64,000 bases of DNA. It comes from Tenderia sp965602225. Its GTDB lineage: Bacteria > Pseudomonadota > Gammaproteobacteria > Tenderiales > Tenderiaceae. The translations under genes were made by a program, and so were the position numbers. This document shows, piece by piece, positions 22,759-32,255 of the stretch; the stretch's first letter is position 1; each line of letters opens with the position of its first letter. The stretch lies in contig CBFCYE010000001.1 of the NCBI GenBank assembly GCA_965602225.1, positions 182,654 to 246,653 on the forward strand. Direction: 5' to 3'. The notes below the pieces were generated by a model, which was not told where the DNA came from, did not search any database, and saw nothing but the letters and a program-made list of their open reading frames with translations.

Positions 22759-25700
22759 TCAGGAATAAATAATATCGACCTTGTCATTGCCGGCAAGATC
22801 CGCTAGCCGCAGCAGCAACTCATCGGTGGGACGCACCTGCCATTCATTACCCAGGGCCAATTTGGCCCTGGCATTGGCACCAACATAGTTAAGCCAGACC
22901 GGACAGACACCCTCGTTAAAGGGCTTGAGGACAGCACCCAGCGAAGCAACAAAGCCATTGGCCGCCTGTTCGGTGTCAACATTAATCTCCAACCGTTTGG
23001 CAAAACGCTCACGGGCCTGATCAAAATCGTAGATGTGATCACTGCTCATGCGGAAGTTACCAGAATAGTCATCAATACCGGCGGTGCCTTCAACCACCAA
23101 GACCTTATCCTTGACCAGCAGATCACTATATCGCTGAAAACCCTCGGCAAACACCCCCGTCTCGACCCGACCGGTGCGGTCATCCAGGGTGACAAAAGCA
23201 ATCTTATCGCCACGCTTGGTATTCATGGTGCGAACTGCTACCACCAGCCCGGCAATAACAACACTCTGCTTGCGCTCAGGATTGAGGTTGGCGATGCGGC
23301 AGCTGACGAAGTTTTCCAGCTCCTTTTCGTAGCGATCGATGGGATGACCGCTCAGATACAGACCAAGCGTCTCTTTCTCACCCTGCAGGCGAATTTTGTC
23401 CGGCCACTCTTTTTCGTGTTCATAGTCGATCTGCTGGCTCTCTTGCTGCGGCGCATCGAAGCCGAACATGTCCGAGACACCGGCATTCTGATTCTGATTA
23501 AATTGCTCAGCACTCTGGATGGCCGTGGTCAGCGAGGCAATCAGGGTAGCGCGATTGGGGCCCAACTGGTCCAGCGCGCCGGCACGGATCAATGCTTCCA
23601 GCAGACGACGATTGACCTTGCGCAAATCGATACGACGGCAGAAATCAAACAGGTCAGTGAATTTGCCATTACGCTTGCGCTCCTCAACCACCAGCTCCAG
23701 CGCGGCCACACCGACCCCTTTGACAGCCCCCAGACCATAGAGGATGACACCCTCGTCATCGACGGTGAAGTTAGGCATGCAGCTGTTGATATCCGGCGTC
23801 TGCAACTCCAGCTTCATGGTGCGCACTTCTTCAACCAGGGTCACCACCTTGTCGGTGTTATCCATATCCGCCGACAACACCGCCGCCATAAACGCAGCCG
23901 GGTAATGAGCCTTGAGCCACATGGTCTGATAGGAAACCAGGGCATAGGCGGCCGAGTGAGATTTGTTAAAACCGTAACCGGCAAACTTTTCCATCAGATC
24001 GAACAGCGCGCCGGCCTTCTCAGCATCAAAGCCGCCCTTTTTGGCGCCTTCCATAAACAGGACTCGCTGTTTGGCCATCTCCTCGGGCTTTTTCTTACCC
24101 ATGGCACGACGCAGCAAATCAGCGCCACCGAGCGAGTAACCACCGATGACCTGAGAGATCTGCATTACCTGTTCCTGGTAAACGATAACCCCGTAGGTGG
24201 GACTGAGAATCTCTTCGGTCTCTGGAAAGGGATATTCAACCTTGGCGCGACCATGTTTACGATTGATAAAGTCATCCACCATGCCCGATTCCAGCGGGCC
24301 AGGACGAAACAGCGCCACCAGGGCGATGATCTCTTCAAAGTTGTCCGGTTGCAGGCGCTTAATCAGATCTTTCATGCCGCGCGATTCCAGCTGGAATACG
24401 GCGGTGGTTTCGCAAGCCTTGAGCAGCCTGAACGACGCTTCATCTTCCAATGGAAGCAGTGAGATATCGACAGGTTCTTCACCTGCCTTTTGACGTTTTT
24501 CATTGACCGTCTTCACCGCCCAGTCAATGATGGTCAGGGTACGCAGCCCCAAAAAGTCGAACTTGACCAGCCCCACCGCCTCGGCATCGTCCTTGTCCAG
24601 CTGGGTCACCGTATTACCACCGCCCGGCTCACAATAGAGCGGACAGAAGTCGGTCAGCGGTGTCGGCGCGATGACTACACCACCGGCATGTTTACCGGCG
24701 TTACGTGACAAACCTTCCAACGACAAACACATATCGAGCAGGCGCTTGACCTCTTCATCCCGGTCATAGAGTTCCTGCAGTTGTTCTTCCTGCTGCAGCG
24801 CCTTGGTCAGGGTCATACCAATCTCGAATGGCACCAGCTTGGCAATGCGATCGACCATGCCGTAAGGAAGGGCATAAACACGCCCGACATCGCGCACCAC
24901 CGCCTTGGCCGCCATGGAACCGTAGGTGATGATCTGCGACACCTGGTCGCGACCATAGGTACGCACCACATAGTCGATGACCTCGTCACGTCTATCCATG
25001 CAGAAATCGATATCGAAATCGGGCATGGAGACACGTTCAGGATTAAGAAATCGCTCAAACAGCAGATCGTAAGCTAGTGGATCTAAATCGGTTATTAGCA
25101 GCGCATAGGCCACCAGAGAACCAGCACCGGAACCACGCCCCGGCCCCACCGGGATGCCATTTTTTTTGGCCCATTCGATAAAGTCAGAAACGATCAGGAA
25201 GTAGCCGGGAAAGCCCATCCCGAGGATAACGTCCAGCTCGATGTTCAGACGCTCCCAATAAGGCTTGGCCTTTTCCTCAAAATCAGCCGAGCCAGGATCA
25301 AACAACACCCGCAACCTGTCCTTAAGGCCTTCAGCGGAACGATGGCGGAAATACTCGCCCTCGGTCATACCATCCGGAATCGGAAAGTCCGGCAGCACAT
25401 ACTTGCCCAGGGTCAGCTCAAGATTACAACGACGGGCGATTTCAACCGTATTTTGCAAGGCTTCAGGAATGTCGGCAAACAGTTCAACCATCTCTTCCTG
25501 GGTGCGCAGGTATTGCTGGTTGGAATAGTTTTTGGGGCGGCGTTTATCATCCAGGGTGCGACCATCATGGATACAAACGCGCACCTCATGGGAATCGAAA
25601 TTTTCTGTCTTGAGGAAGTGGACATCATTGGTGGCTACCACTGGCAGATCGAACTTCGCCGCCAGCTCCACCGCTTTCTGGATATAGAGCTCTTCGTTTT

Positions 25701-26226
25701 CCCGACCGGTGCGCTGCAGTTCGAGGTAATAGCGATTAGGGAACAGCCGCTGCCAATCAGCCAGCAGCTTTTCCGCCTGTTCAGGATGACCGGCAATCAG
25801 TTGCTGGCCAACATCAGAGTCGCGCCCACCTGAAAGGGCAATCAAACCATCGGTGCTACCCTCGAGCCAACTGCGTTCAATGGTGGCAAAACCACGATGC
25901 TGACCGTCGCGATAACCACGGCTAATCAGACGACTGAGATTGAGATAGCCCTCACGGTTTTGGCATAGCAGCACCAGGCGACTCAGCTGACCGTGATTAT
26001 CATCTTCAAACACCCACAGATCGGCGCCCATGATGGGCTTGATGCCCTCGGCCATGGCGGCACGATAAAACTTGATCAGGGCAAACATATTGCACTGATC
26101 GGTCAGGGCTACGGCAGGCATAGCCGCCGCCTTTACCGCCTTGATCAAGGGCTTGATACGGACTATTCCGTTGACTAGGGAATACTCACTATGGGTTCGA
26201 AGATGGACAAAGGCAGGTGATGACAT
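22759..26226 (-). CDS. dnaE: DNA polymerase III subunit alpha
   Basis: Replicative polymerase catalytic subunit, 1155 residues. Order seen: PHP domain beginning FVHLRTHSEYSLVNG, the polymerase core with GPGRGSGAGSLVAY and the catalytic aspartates in PDFDIDFCMDRRDEVIDYV, YQEQVMQISQ, the fingers and (HhH)2 region, an OB domain (VVIAGLVVAVRTMNTKRGDKIAFVTLDD), and the C-terminal tail that binds the tau subunit. The 87-base gap to rnhB holds no gene. Confidence 0.99.
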   Translation of the reverse strand: MSSPAFVHLRTHSEYSLVNGIVRIKPLIKAVKAAAMPAVALTDQCNMFALIKFYRAAMAEGIKPIMGADLWVFEDDNHGQLSRLVLLCQNREGYLNLSRLISRGYRDGQHRGFATIERSWLEGSTDGLIALSGGRDSDVGQQLIAGHPEQAEKLLADWQRLFPNRYYLELQRTGRENEELYIQKAVELAAKFDLPVVATNDVHFLKTENFDSHEVRVCIHDGRTLDDKRRPKNYSNQQYLRTQEEMVELFADIPEALQNTVEIARRCNLELTLGKYVLPDFPIPDGMTEGEYFRHRSAEGLKDRLRVLFDPGSADFEEKAKPYWERLNIELDVILGMGFPGYFLIVSDFIEWAKKNGIPVGPGRGSGAGSLVAYALLITDLDPLAYDLLFERFLNPERVSMPDFDIDFCMDRRDEVIDYVVRTYGRDQVSQIITYGSMAAKAVVRDVGRVYALPYGMVDRIAKLVPFEIGMTLTKALQQEEQLQELYDRDEEVKRLLDMCLSLEGLSRNAGKHAGGVVIAPTPLTDFCPLYCEPGGGNTVTQLDKDDAEAVGLVKFDFLGLRTLTIIDWAVKTVNEKRQKAGEEPVDISLLPLEDEASFRLLKACETTAVFQLESRGMKDLIKRLQPDNFEEIIALVALFRPGPLESGMVDDFINRKHGRAKVEYPFPETEEILSPTYGVIVYQEQVMQISQVIGGYSLGGADLLRRAMGKKKPEEMAKQRVLFMEGAKKGGFDAEKAGALFDLMEKFAGYGFNKSHSAAYALVSYQTMWLKAHYPAAFMAAVLSADMDNTDKVVTLVEEVRTMKLELQTPDINSCMPNFTVDDEGVILYGLGAVKGVGVAALELVVEERKRNGKFTDLFDFCRRIDLRKVNRRLLEALIRAGALDQLGPNRATLIASLTTAIQSAEQFNQNQNAGVSDMFGFDAPQQESQQIDYEHEKEWPDKIRLQGEKETLGLYLSGHPIDRYEKELENFVSCRIANLNPERKQSVVIAGLVVAVRTMNTKRGDKIAFVTLDDRTGRVETGVFAEGFQRYSDLLVKDKVLVVEGTAGIDDYSGNFRMSSDHIYDFDQARERFAKRLEINVDTEQAANGFVASLGAVLKPFNEGVCPVWLNYVGANARAKLALGNEWQVRPTDELLLRLADLAGNDKVDIIYS

Positions 26227-26313
26227 GGGGGCAATTGTAACGTGCTCTGGGCTGACTTGCGAGGCTCAGCCTATTAAAATAATTAACTTCACATTACGAA
26301 TGTAACTTATTGT

Positions 26314-26886
26314 TTATAATAATTTACGCACAGGTCCAAAGCTGCGTCGATGGATCTCGGTCACTCCCAGTTCATTGAGGGCTTCGACGTGCTGTTTGGT
26401 CGGATAACCCTTGTGTTTGGCCAGCCCATAACCTGGGTAAATACTGTCCATTTCGATCATCTCACGGTCACGACAAACCTTGGCCAGGATTGATGCCGCA
26501 CAGATGGCAGGCTCGGTCTGATCGCCCTTCACTATCGCCTCGGCTGGGCAGCCAAAGTCAGGACTGCGATTACCATCCACCAGCACCTTGCCCGGCCTGA
26601 CATCCAAACCAGCCACCGCGCGCTGCATGGCGATCATGGTGGCCTGAAGGATATTGTGATGATCAATCTCCTCCACCTCGCAACGACCGATTGACCAGGC
26701 TAAAGCCTTGGCCTTTATCTGCGGTTCCAGCGCTTCGCGTTTTTTCTCACTCAGGGCCTTGGAATCCATCAGCCCCTCAATGGGGTTGTTTGGATCAAGA
26801 ATCACCGCAGCGGTGACGACAGGACCAGCTAAAGGGCCGCGCCCCACCTCATCAACACCGGCAATCAAGATGCAGTCAGATGACAT
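26314..26886 (-). CDS. rnhB: Ribonuclease HII
   Basis: Removes ribonucleotides and RNA primers from DNA-RNA hybrids. The 190 residues show the catalytic Asp-Glu of AGVDEVGRGPLAGPVV, the DGN in VLVDGNRSPD, and the KGDQTEPAICAASILAKVCRD motif. In relatives it follows lpxB directly; here a GGDEF-EAL gene sits 9 bases upstream. Confidence 0.98.
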   Translation of the reverse strand: MSSDCILIAGVDEVGRGPLAGPVVTAAVILDPNNPIEGLMDSKALSEKKREALEPQIKAKALAWSIGRCEVEEIDHHNILQATMIAMQRAVAGLDVRPGKVLVDGNRSPDFGCPAEAIVKGDQTEPAICAASILAKVCRDREMIEMDSIYPGYGLAKHKGYPTKQHVEALNELGVTEIHRRSFGPVRKLL

Positions 26887-26895
26887 TTTATGCTC

Positions 26896-29313
26896 CTAGA
26901 TGATTTTCTCAGGGTTTGAACGATAGCTTGATTTGCCCAGCCAGCTGAGCAGTTCGTCAGGTGGCACAGGCCGACTCAGATAATAGCCCTGGGCATAGTC
27001 ACAGCTCAGTTTTTCCAGCACCTTCAAAGCAGCTTCGGTTTCCACCCCTTCGGCCACTACCTTGAGGCCGAGGTTATGGGCCAGATCAATGGTGGCGTGA
27101 ACGATCTTGGCATCATTGTCAGACTCTTGCATATCCATCACAAAGGATCGATCAATCTTGATCTCAGCAACCGGCAGGCGTTTCAAATAACTGAGTGACG
27201 AATGGCCCGTGCCAAAATCATCAATCGAAAGTGAAATACCCATTGCTTTAAGACGGTTCAAAATCGTTAAGGCGCGATCCGGATCAAGCATGGTCGCCTC
27301 TTCTGTGATCTCCAGGCTCAGGGCAGAAGGCGACAACTGTAATGCCGTCAGGTAGCCCTCAATTTTAGTCGGCAGGCTGAGGTCATATAAAACACGAGAA
27401 GAAAGATTGACCGCAATCTGCAGAAACACCCCTTGCTGCTGCCACTCTTTGTATTGCTGCAAGGCATGTTGAATCACCCATTCGGTCAACGGCCCAATCA
27501 GGCCTCGTTGCTCAGATAAGGGGATAAATTGATCTGGAGGGATCATGCCACGCTCAGGGTGCTGCCAACGCACTAGTGCCTCAACCGAGTCAACACAACC
27601 ACGCGCCAAGTCAAGTTTTGGCTGATAAAACAGCACCAACTGATCCTCTTCAATGGCGCTACGCAACTCTGCCTTCAGGGCCAGCTGCTTAACACTATTA
27701 CTATCATAGGCGGGATCATAGACTGAGAAGTCATTCTGAAGATGCTTGGCGACGTACAAAGCCACATCAGCGCGACGCAACAACGAATTGGCATTTTCGC
27801 CATGTTCAGGAAACATGGATATACCCAATGTGCCGCCGACAACAATCACGTTGCCATCTATTTCCACTGACGCCTCAAGCGTTTCAGTGACACGCTTAGC
27901 AACCGATATTGCCCCCTCAACACCAGAAAGATTGGGCAACAAAATGGCAAACTCATCGCCGCCAAGACGGGCAATGGTCGTCTCCTCCATTTCAGGCGTA
28001 ATATTTGCTGAGCCAACAACAGCATTAGTATCAACCACCCTGGCAATCGTTGATGAGCAGCGAATAATTCGCTGTAGTCGTTTTGCAATCTGCTTCAGCA
28101 ATTCATCACCGACATGATGACCTAGGGTGTCATTGATTTCTTTAAAGCCATCAAGATCCAGCAACATTACACCGAATTTTTCACCCTTACGCTGGCTCAG
28201 CAAAATAATTTGCGACAAGCGGTCGAGAAAAAGAACCCTATTAGGCAAGGTAGTCAGTTGATCGGTAAAGGCCAGAGTTTCATATTCGTAATAGGCCTTG
28301 GCCAGCTCCTGACTCATTTCGTTAAACACCTGAACCAGCTCTCTTAGCTCTACATTACCGCTGAGAGCAACGGGCTGACCAAGCTGATGCCTATCATTGC
28401 GCACCCGATTCAACTGACTAATAATTTTTTCAATAGGCCTGACCGTTGACAGATGCAGAACCCACAACACCAGCGCCAACATGAGCAGCGTTACCACACC
28501 GGCAAACAACATAAGTTGATTACGACTGGCCGTCAGGTTTTGGTTGAACAGGTTTAATTGACGCTGCAGAGTAATTTCTGCCAATGGCTGCCCAGTATCA
28601 CTTTTGAGCCGATGACTTGCTGAAACATAAGTTTTTCCTTCATCACCTACATGCCAATCCTGTGAGCGATAAACCACGTTACCACTGACAAGATTGATTC
28701 TGACTGGCATCTGCAGAAACGCATCCATTGCGGCAAGATTATGCAAAGGATCAACAACAAGCTGTAGATAACCTTGGTGTCGAATCCCCCCTACCGGCAC
28801 AATAACTGAAAGAAAGGTTTGTCCCCGCCAGTGACACAGGCCCGTTTGGGCTTTTAATTGCTCTACACCCCGACGCTGTTTAGCTACGTCAGCCATATCC
28901 TGACAAATAATTCCAAACTCACTTCTCGCAAAAGGACCATTTTTTGACCACGCCAGCACCTCAAATTCTTTGCCATAGGCATACAACTGAATCAGCTTAA
29001 CCTGCCCCGAAGTAACAAACTGGCGTTGAAACTGTTCGTTTAAAAGGCTGACCAGCTGGTCAAGATTCTCATCAACAAGCGCCTGTCTGAAATTAGCAGG
29101 TTGCTGGGCACTGATTGCCATATCCTGAACATTCTGTTGCAACTGCTGAATGCTTCGGTTGATCTCTCGATCCAGCACTTCTTGAAGTGATTGTTGCTGG
29201 ATTTTCAAGGCCGAGTCACGATATACCTCCCACGCCATCACAACCAAAATCATGCTCATCAGAGACATGAACAGGGCAATAATGCTGCGCAGTGATAGTC
29301 GTCTAAAGTCCAT
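26896..29313 (-). CDS. Membrane HAMP-GGDEF-EAL c-di-GMP protein
   Basis: 805 residues. TM1 (about 9-28), a large periplasmic sensor region (about 30-265), TM2 (about 270-292), a HAMP linker (STVRPIEKIISQLNRV...), GGDEF (about 350-530) and EAL (about 545-800). ARLGGDEFAILL and EALVRWQHPERG with DDFGTGHSSLSYLKRLP are both intact. The GGDEF domain has roughly 27 extra residues just before RLGGDEF, between IIRCSSTIAR and TTIARLGGDEF, displacing the usual RxxD inhibitory site. The gene lies inside the lpxB-rnhB-dnaE housekeeping run, an atypical place. Confidence 0.93.
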   Translation of the reverse strand: MDFRRLSLRSIIALFMSLMSMILVVMAWEVYRDSALKIQQQSLQEVLDREINRSIQQLQQNVQDMAISAQQPANFRQALVDENLDQLVSLLNEQFQRQFVTSGQVKLIQLYAYGKEFEVLAWSKNGPFARSEFGIICQDMADVAKQRRGVEQLKAQTGLCHWRGQTFLSVIVPVGGIRHQGYLQLVVDPLHNLAAMDAFLQMPVRINLVSGNVVYRSQDWHVGDEGKTYVSASHRLKSDTGQPLAEITLQRQLNLFNQNLTASRNQLMLFAGVVTLLMLALVLWVLHLSTVRPIEKIISQLNRVRNDRHQLGQPVALSGNVELRELVQVFNEMSQELAKAYYEYETLAFTDQLTTLPNRVLFLDRLSQIILLSQRKGEKFGVMLLDLDGFKEINDTLGHHVGDELLKQIAKRLQRIIRCSSTIARVVDTNAVVGSANITPEMEETTIARLGGDEFAILLPNLSGVEGAISVAKRVTETLEASVEIDGNVIVVGGTLGISMFPEHGENANSLLRRADVALYVAKHLQNDFSVYDPAYDSNSVKQLALKAELRSAIEEDQLVLFYQPKLDLARGCVDSVEALVRWQHPERGMIPPDQFIPLSEQRGLIGPLTEWVIQHALQQYKEWQQQGVFLQIAVNLSSRVLYDLSLPTKIEGYLTALQLSPSALSLEITEEATMLDPDRALTILNRLKAMGISLSIDDFGTGHSSLSYLKRLPVAEIKIDRSFVMDMQESDNDAKIVHATIDLAHNLGLKVVAEGVETEAALKVLEKLSCDYAQGYYLSRPVPPDELLSWLGKSSYRSNPEKII

Positions 29314-29432
29314 TAATTCTCTATATCAAAAGTAATAGGCGTATTGCCAAATAGCACATGTATGCTTTGTTGTTAAACCAGCACAGAAATACTTAAATCA
29401 AAATCTGCGTCACCATAACAACGAAGACTTAC

Positions 29433-29735
29433 TCAGAACTTTTCAGGAAATATCTCATAGACATCCCAAACACCGGTCTCACGACCATGATCAGCAAAGA
29501 TTTTATATTCTTCAAAAGTCATGATTTTATTATCCTGACAACGCTTCAGGGAGGCATCATAGTCTTCAGGTTTATCCATGATGGCCTTAGCAGACAGCAC
29601 TGATGCAATTTCTACACAATTTGCCTTCTGCATTTGGTCGAAACGCAATTGATCGTATTTGGGGGCATTTCTCTCCACCCCACAGCCGGATAACATCGCC
29701 AGCAAGGCAACAACTGGAACAGTTTTATAGATCAT
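29433..29735 (-). CDS. Small lipoprotein of unknown function
   Basis: 100 residues with signal peptide MIYKTVPVVALLAMLSGC and lipobox L-S-G-C. The mature part has three more Cys-containing or acidic patches (ANCVEIASVL, LKRCQDNK) and ends DVYEIFPEKF. No family recognised. It sits between lpxB (23-base gap) and the GGDEF-EAL gene and may be co-transcribed with both. Confidence 0.75.
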   Translation of the reverse strand: MIYKTVPVVALLAMLSGCGVERNAPKYDQLRFDQMQKANCVEIASVLSAKAIMDKPEDYDASLKRCQDNKIMTFEEYKIFADHGRETGVWDVYEIFPEKF

Positions 29736-29758
29736 AGATTTACCCTTTGAAATGAATA

Positions 29759-30901
29759 TTAGTTGCCAGCCTTGGCAACCAAGCTCAGTACGGCATCAGC
29801 AGCCTTAGCACTGGCATTCTGTCTAAGCTGCTGGTGAATATTTCTAAAACGCTCACTAACCGCATCAGCGGCGCCCTCATCTTGCAGCAACCTAAGGGTT
29901 TCCTGAACCAGATTGGCAACGGTTGCCTGATCCTGAATCAACTCCTTGACCACCTCTTCGCCCGCCAGAATGTTTGGCAACGAGACAAACTCAGTTTTAA
30001 TCAAACGTTTTACAATGGCATATGTCAGCGGCGAAAGTTTGTAGGTCACCACCATTGGGCGCTTGAACAACATCGCCTCCAATGCTGCGGTACCAGAGGC
30101 CAACATAATCACATCGACGGCGGCCATTACCTCACGGGAACGACCATCAAATAAGTGCAACACTAGTTTATCCTTTAAACCGGCAAGCACAGATTCAACA
30201 TGTTCACGAATAGCCGCTGTTGCCAGTGGCATAACAAACTCAACCCCGGGCTGCTGCCGGCTAATTTCTGCGGCGGACTCAAGCATCAGTTGCGTCAACA
30301 TCTTGGCCTCAGACATACGACTACCGGGCAAGATCGCCACCAGTTTTTTGTCTGCCGGCAAAACCAGCTCTTGCCGTGCCGCAGACGCATCCGGCTGCAT
30401 TGGAATCATCTCGGCCAAGGGGTGACCAACAAACTCTACCGCGACATCATGCTGGTGATAAAAATCTGCTTCAAATGGGAACAGCGTCAGCATTAAATCC
30501 ACTGAACGGCCGATCTTCTTGACCCGATACTGACGCCAGGCCCATACCGAGGGACTGACATAGTGCGCCGTTCTGATGCCTCGCGCCTTTAGTTTGCGTT
30601 CTACCGTGAGATTAAAATCCGGCGCGTCAACGCCAATAAAGACATCTGGCGGATTATCTTCAAAGTGTTTAATGATGGCGTTCTGAATGCCTTTTAACTC
30701 ACGGTAATGCGCCAGTACTTCGAACAAGCCCATCACTGCAAGTTTTTCAGCCGGGTAGATCGCCTGACAACCAGCCTCTATCATGGCTGGCCCGGCAATA
30801 CCCTCAAATATGGCGTCAGGATATCTGGCCTTGATTGCCCGGATCAAACCGGAGGCCAATAAGTCGCCTGAGGCTTCGCCTGCAACAATCCCTATTCTCA
30901 T
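29759..30901 (-). CDS. lpxB: Lipid-A-disaccharide synthase
   Basis: Joins UDP-2,3-diacylglucosamine and lipid X to form the tetra-acyl disaccharide-1-phosphate. The 380 residues belong to glycosyltransferase family 19: GIVAGEASGDLLASGLI at the N-terminus, FIGVDAPDFNL, HYVSPSVWAWRQ, and ILPGSRMSEAKM. The gap to lpxA is 81 bases, wider than the neighbouring spacing. Confidence 0.98.
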   Translation of the reverse strand: MRIGIVAGEASGDLLASGLIRAIKARYPDAIFEGIAGPAMIEAGCQAIYPAEKLAVMGLFEVLAHYRELKGIQNAIIKHFEDNPPDVFIGVDAPDFNLTVERKLKARGIRTAHYVSPSVWAWRQYRVKKIGRSVDLMLTLFPFEADFYHQHDVAVEFVGHPLAEMIPMQPDASAARQELVLPADKKLVAILPGSRMSEAKMLTQLMLESAAEISRQQPGVEFVMPLATAAIREHVESVLAGLKDKLVLHLFDGRSREVMAAVDVIMLASGTAALEAMLFKRPMVVTYKLSPLTYAIVKRLIKTEFVSLPNILAGEEVVKELIQDQATVANLVQETLRLLQDEGAADAVSERFRNIHQQLRQNASAKAADAVLSLVAKAGN

Positions 30902-30982
30902 AAACTGATTAATATTCTAAGAAAACAAAAGGAGCACAACTGAACTCAGATGAGTGGCAGGTGCTGCGGTAATAACTGAGAT

Positions 30983-31771
30983 TTATCGAACAATGCCACG
31001 TTCAGAATTGGCCACAAATTCGGCAAACCGAGCAACTTCAGCAAATTCCTGTTTCAATTCTTGCAACTGCTCAAGAGCCTTAGCAACGGTAAGACTGGAT
31101 CGGTAGACAATTTTATAGGCCTTGCGCAGGGCCTTGATTGCCTCAGGACTAAACTCGCGACGCCGCAGGCCTTCAATATTCAAACCATGCGGTGCAGCCG
31201 GCTGACCAGAGACCATCAAATACGGCGGTACATCCTTGGCAATATGGCTGCCCATACCAACAAAGCTATGCGCGCCAATGGTACAAAATTGATGAATCAG
31301 GCATGCGCCACCGAGAATGGCATAGTCCTTTATGTAGACATGACCAGCCAGAGTGGTGTTATTGGCAAAGATAGTATTGTCACCCACCACACAATCATGA
31401 GCGATATGGACATAGGCCATGATCCAGTTGTCATTACCCATACGGGTGTAACCAAGATCCTGAGAGGTGCCACGGTTAAAGGTGCAATATTCACGAATTA
31501 CATTGCGGTCACCAATCTCCAGAAAAGTTGGCTCACCCTTATATTTTTTATCCTGGGGTTCTTCACCAATCGAGGAAAACTGAAAAATTTTGTTTTCTTT
31601 ACCAATCCGACAAGGACCATTAATGACCACATGCGGGCCTATCCAGGTGTCTGCACCAATCTCAACATCCGCCCCAATAACGGAAAACGGACCAATAGTG
31701 GCACCAGCAGCAATCTTGGCGCTAGGGTCAACAACTGCGCGGGGATCAACAATTGCAAGGGCATCAATCAC
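30983..31771 (-). CDS. lpxA: UDP-N-acetylglucosamine acyltransferase
   Basis: First committed step of lipid A synthesis: O-acylation of UDP-GlcNAc. 262 residues of left-handed beta helix hexapeptide repeats, with the catalytic His region in VHIAHDCVVGDN and the usual C-terminal helical part with GLNIEGLRRR. I chose GTG 31771, which lies 10 bases after a GAGGG and gives the family N-terminus (VIDALAIVDPRAVVDP); the upstream GTG at 31795 would overlap fabZ more. Confidence 0.97.
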   Translation of the reverse strand: MIDALAIVDPRAVVDPSAKIAAGATIGPFSVIGADVEIGADTWIGPHVVINGPCRIGKENKIFQFSSIGEEPQDKKYKGEPTFLEIGDRNVIREYCTFNRGTSQDLGYTRMGNDNWIMAYVHIAHDCVVGDNTIFANNTTLAGHVYIKDYAILGGACLIHQFCTIGAHSFVGMGSHIAKDVPPYLMVSGQPAAPHGLNIEGLRRREFSPEAIKALRKAYKIVYRSSLTVAKALEQLQELKQEFAEVARFAEFVANSERGIVR

Positions 31772-31773
31772 GC

Positions 31774-32238
31774 TTACACATCCCTCTCTGCACACATCAA
31801 CACAGCTTCACAAACCACCTTGCCATCAACAAGGGCCTTGCCATCAAACTTCCAGACACCACGCATAGTCTTGACCACTTTAACTTCAAGCTGCAATTGG
31901 TCACCTGGTTCAACAGGTTGTTTAAACCTAGCCTTATCAATGCCAACGAAATAATAAAGTGATTCATCGGACGGCTTCTTTCCCGTGCTTTTATAGGCCA
32001 GAATGCCTGTCGCCTGGGCCAGGGCCTCAAGAATCAACACACCAGGCATTACCGGACGATGCGGGAAGTGACCGGTAAAATAGGGTTCGTTATAAGAAAC
32101 ATTTTTGAGTCCGGTGAGATATTCACCTTCCTTATAGTCAAGCACCCGGTCAACCAACAAAAATGGATAACGGTGCGGCAGATGCTTAAGCACCTCATAA
32201 ATATCCATTGAATTCAATGTGTTGTTAACTTCAGACAT
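31774..32238 (-). CDS. fabZ: 3-hydroxyacyl-[ACP] dehydratase FabZ
   Basis: Dehydrates 3-hydroxyacyl-ACP in fatty acid elongation and balances precursor use with LpxA and LpxD. The 154 residues carry the hot-dog fold signatures LPHRYPFLLVDRVLDY (catalytic His) and FTGHFPHRPVMPGVLILEALAQ (catalytic Glu). Its end is 2 bases from the chosen lpxA start, indicating coupling. Confidence 0.98.
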   Translation of the reverse strand: MSEVNNTLNSMDIYEVLKHLPHRYPFLLVDRVLDYKEGEYLTGLKNVSYNEPYFTGHFPHRPVMPGVLILEALAQATGILAYKSTGKKPSDESLYYFVGIDKARFKQPVEPGDQLQLEVKVVKTMRGVWKFDGKALVDGKVVCEAVLMCAERDV

Positions 32239-32255
32239 AAACTGTTCTCAGTAAA

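Noticed and set aside
23035..24462. Plus-strand open frame of 475 codons opposite dnaE
   Set aside because: Shadow frame; dnaE motifs on the other strand are complete.
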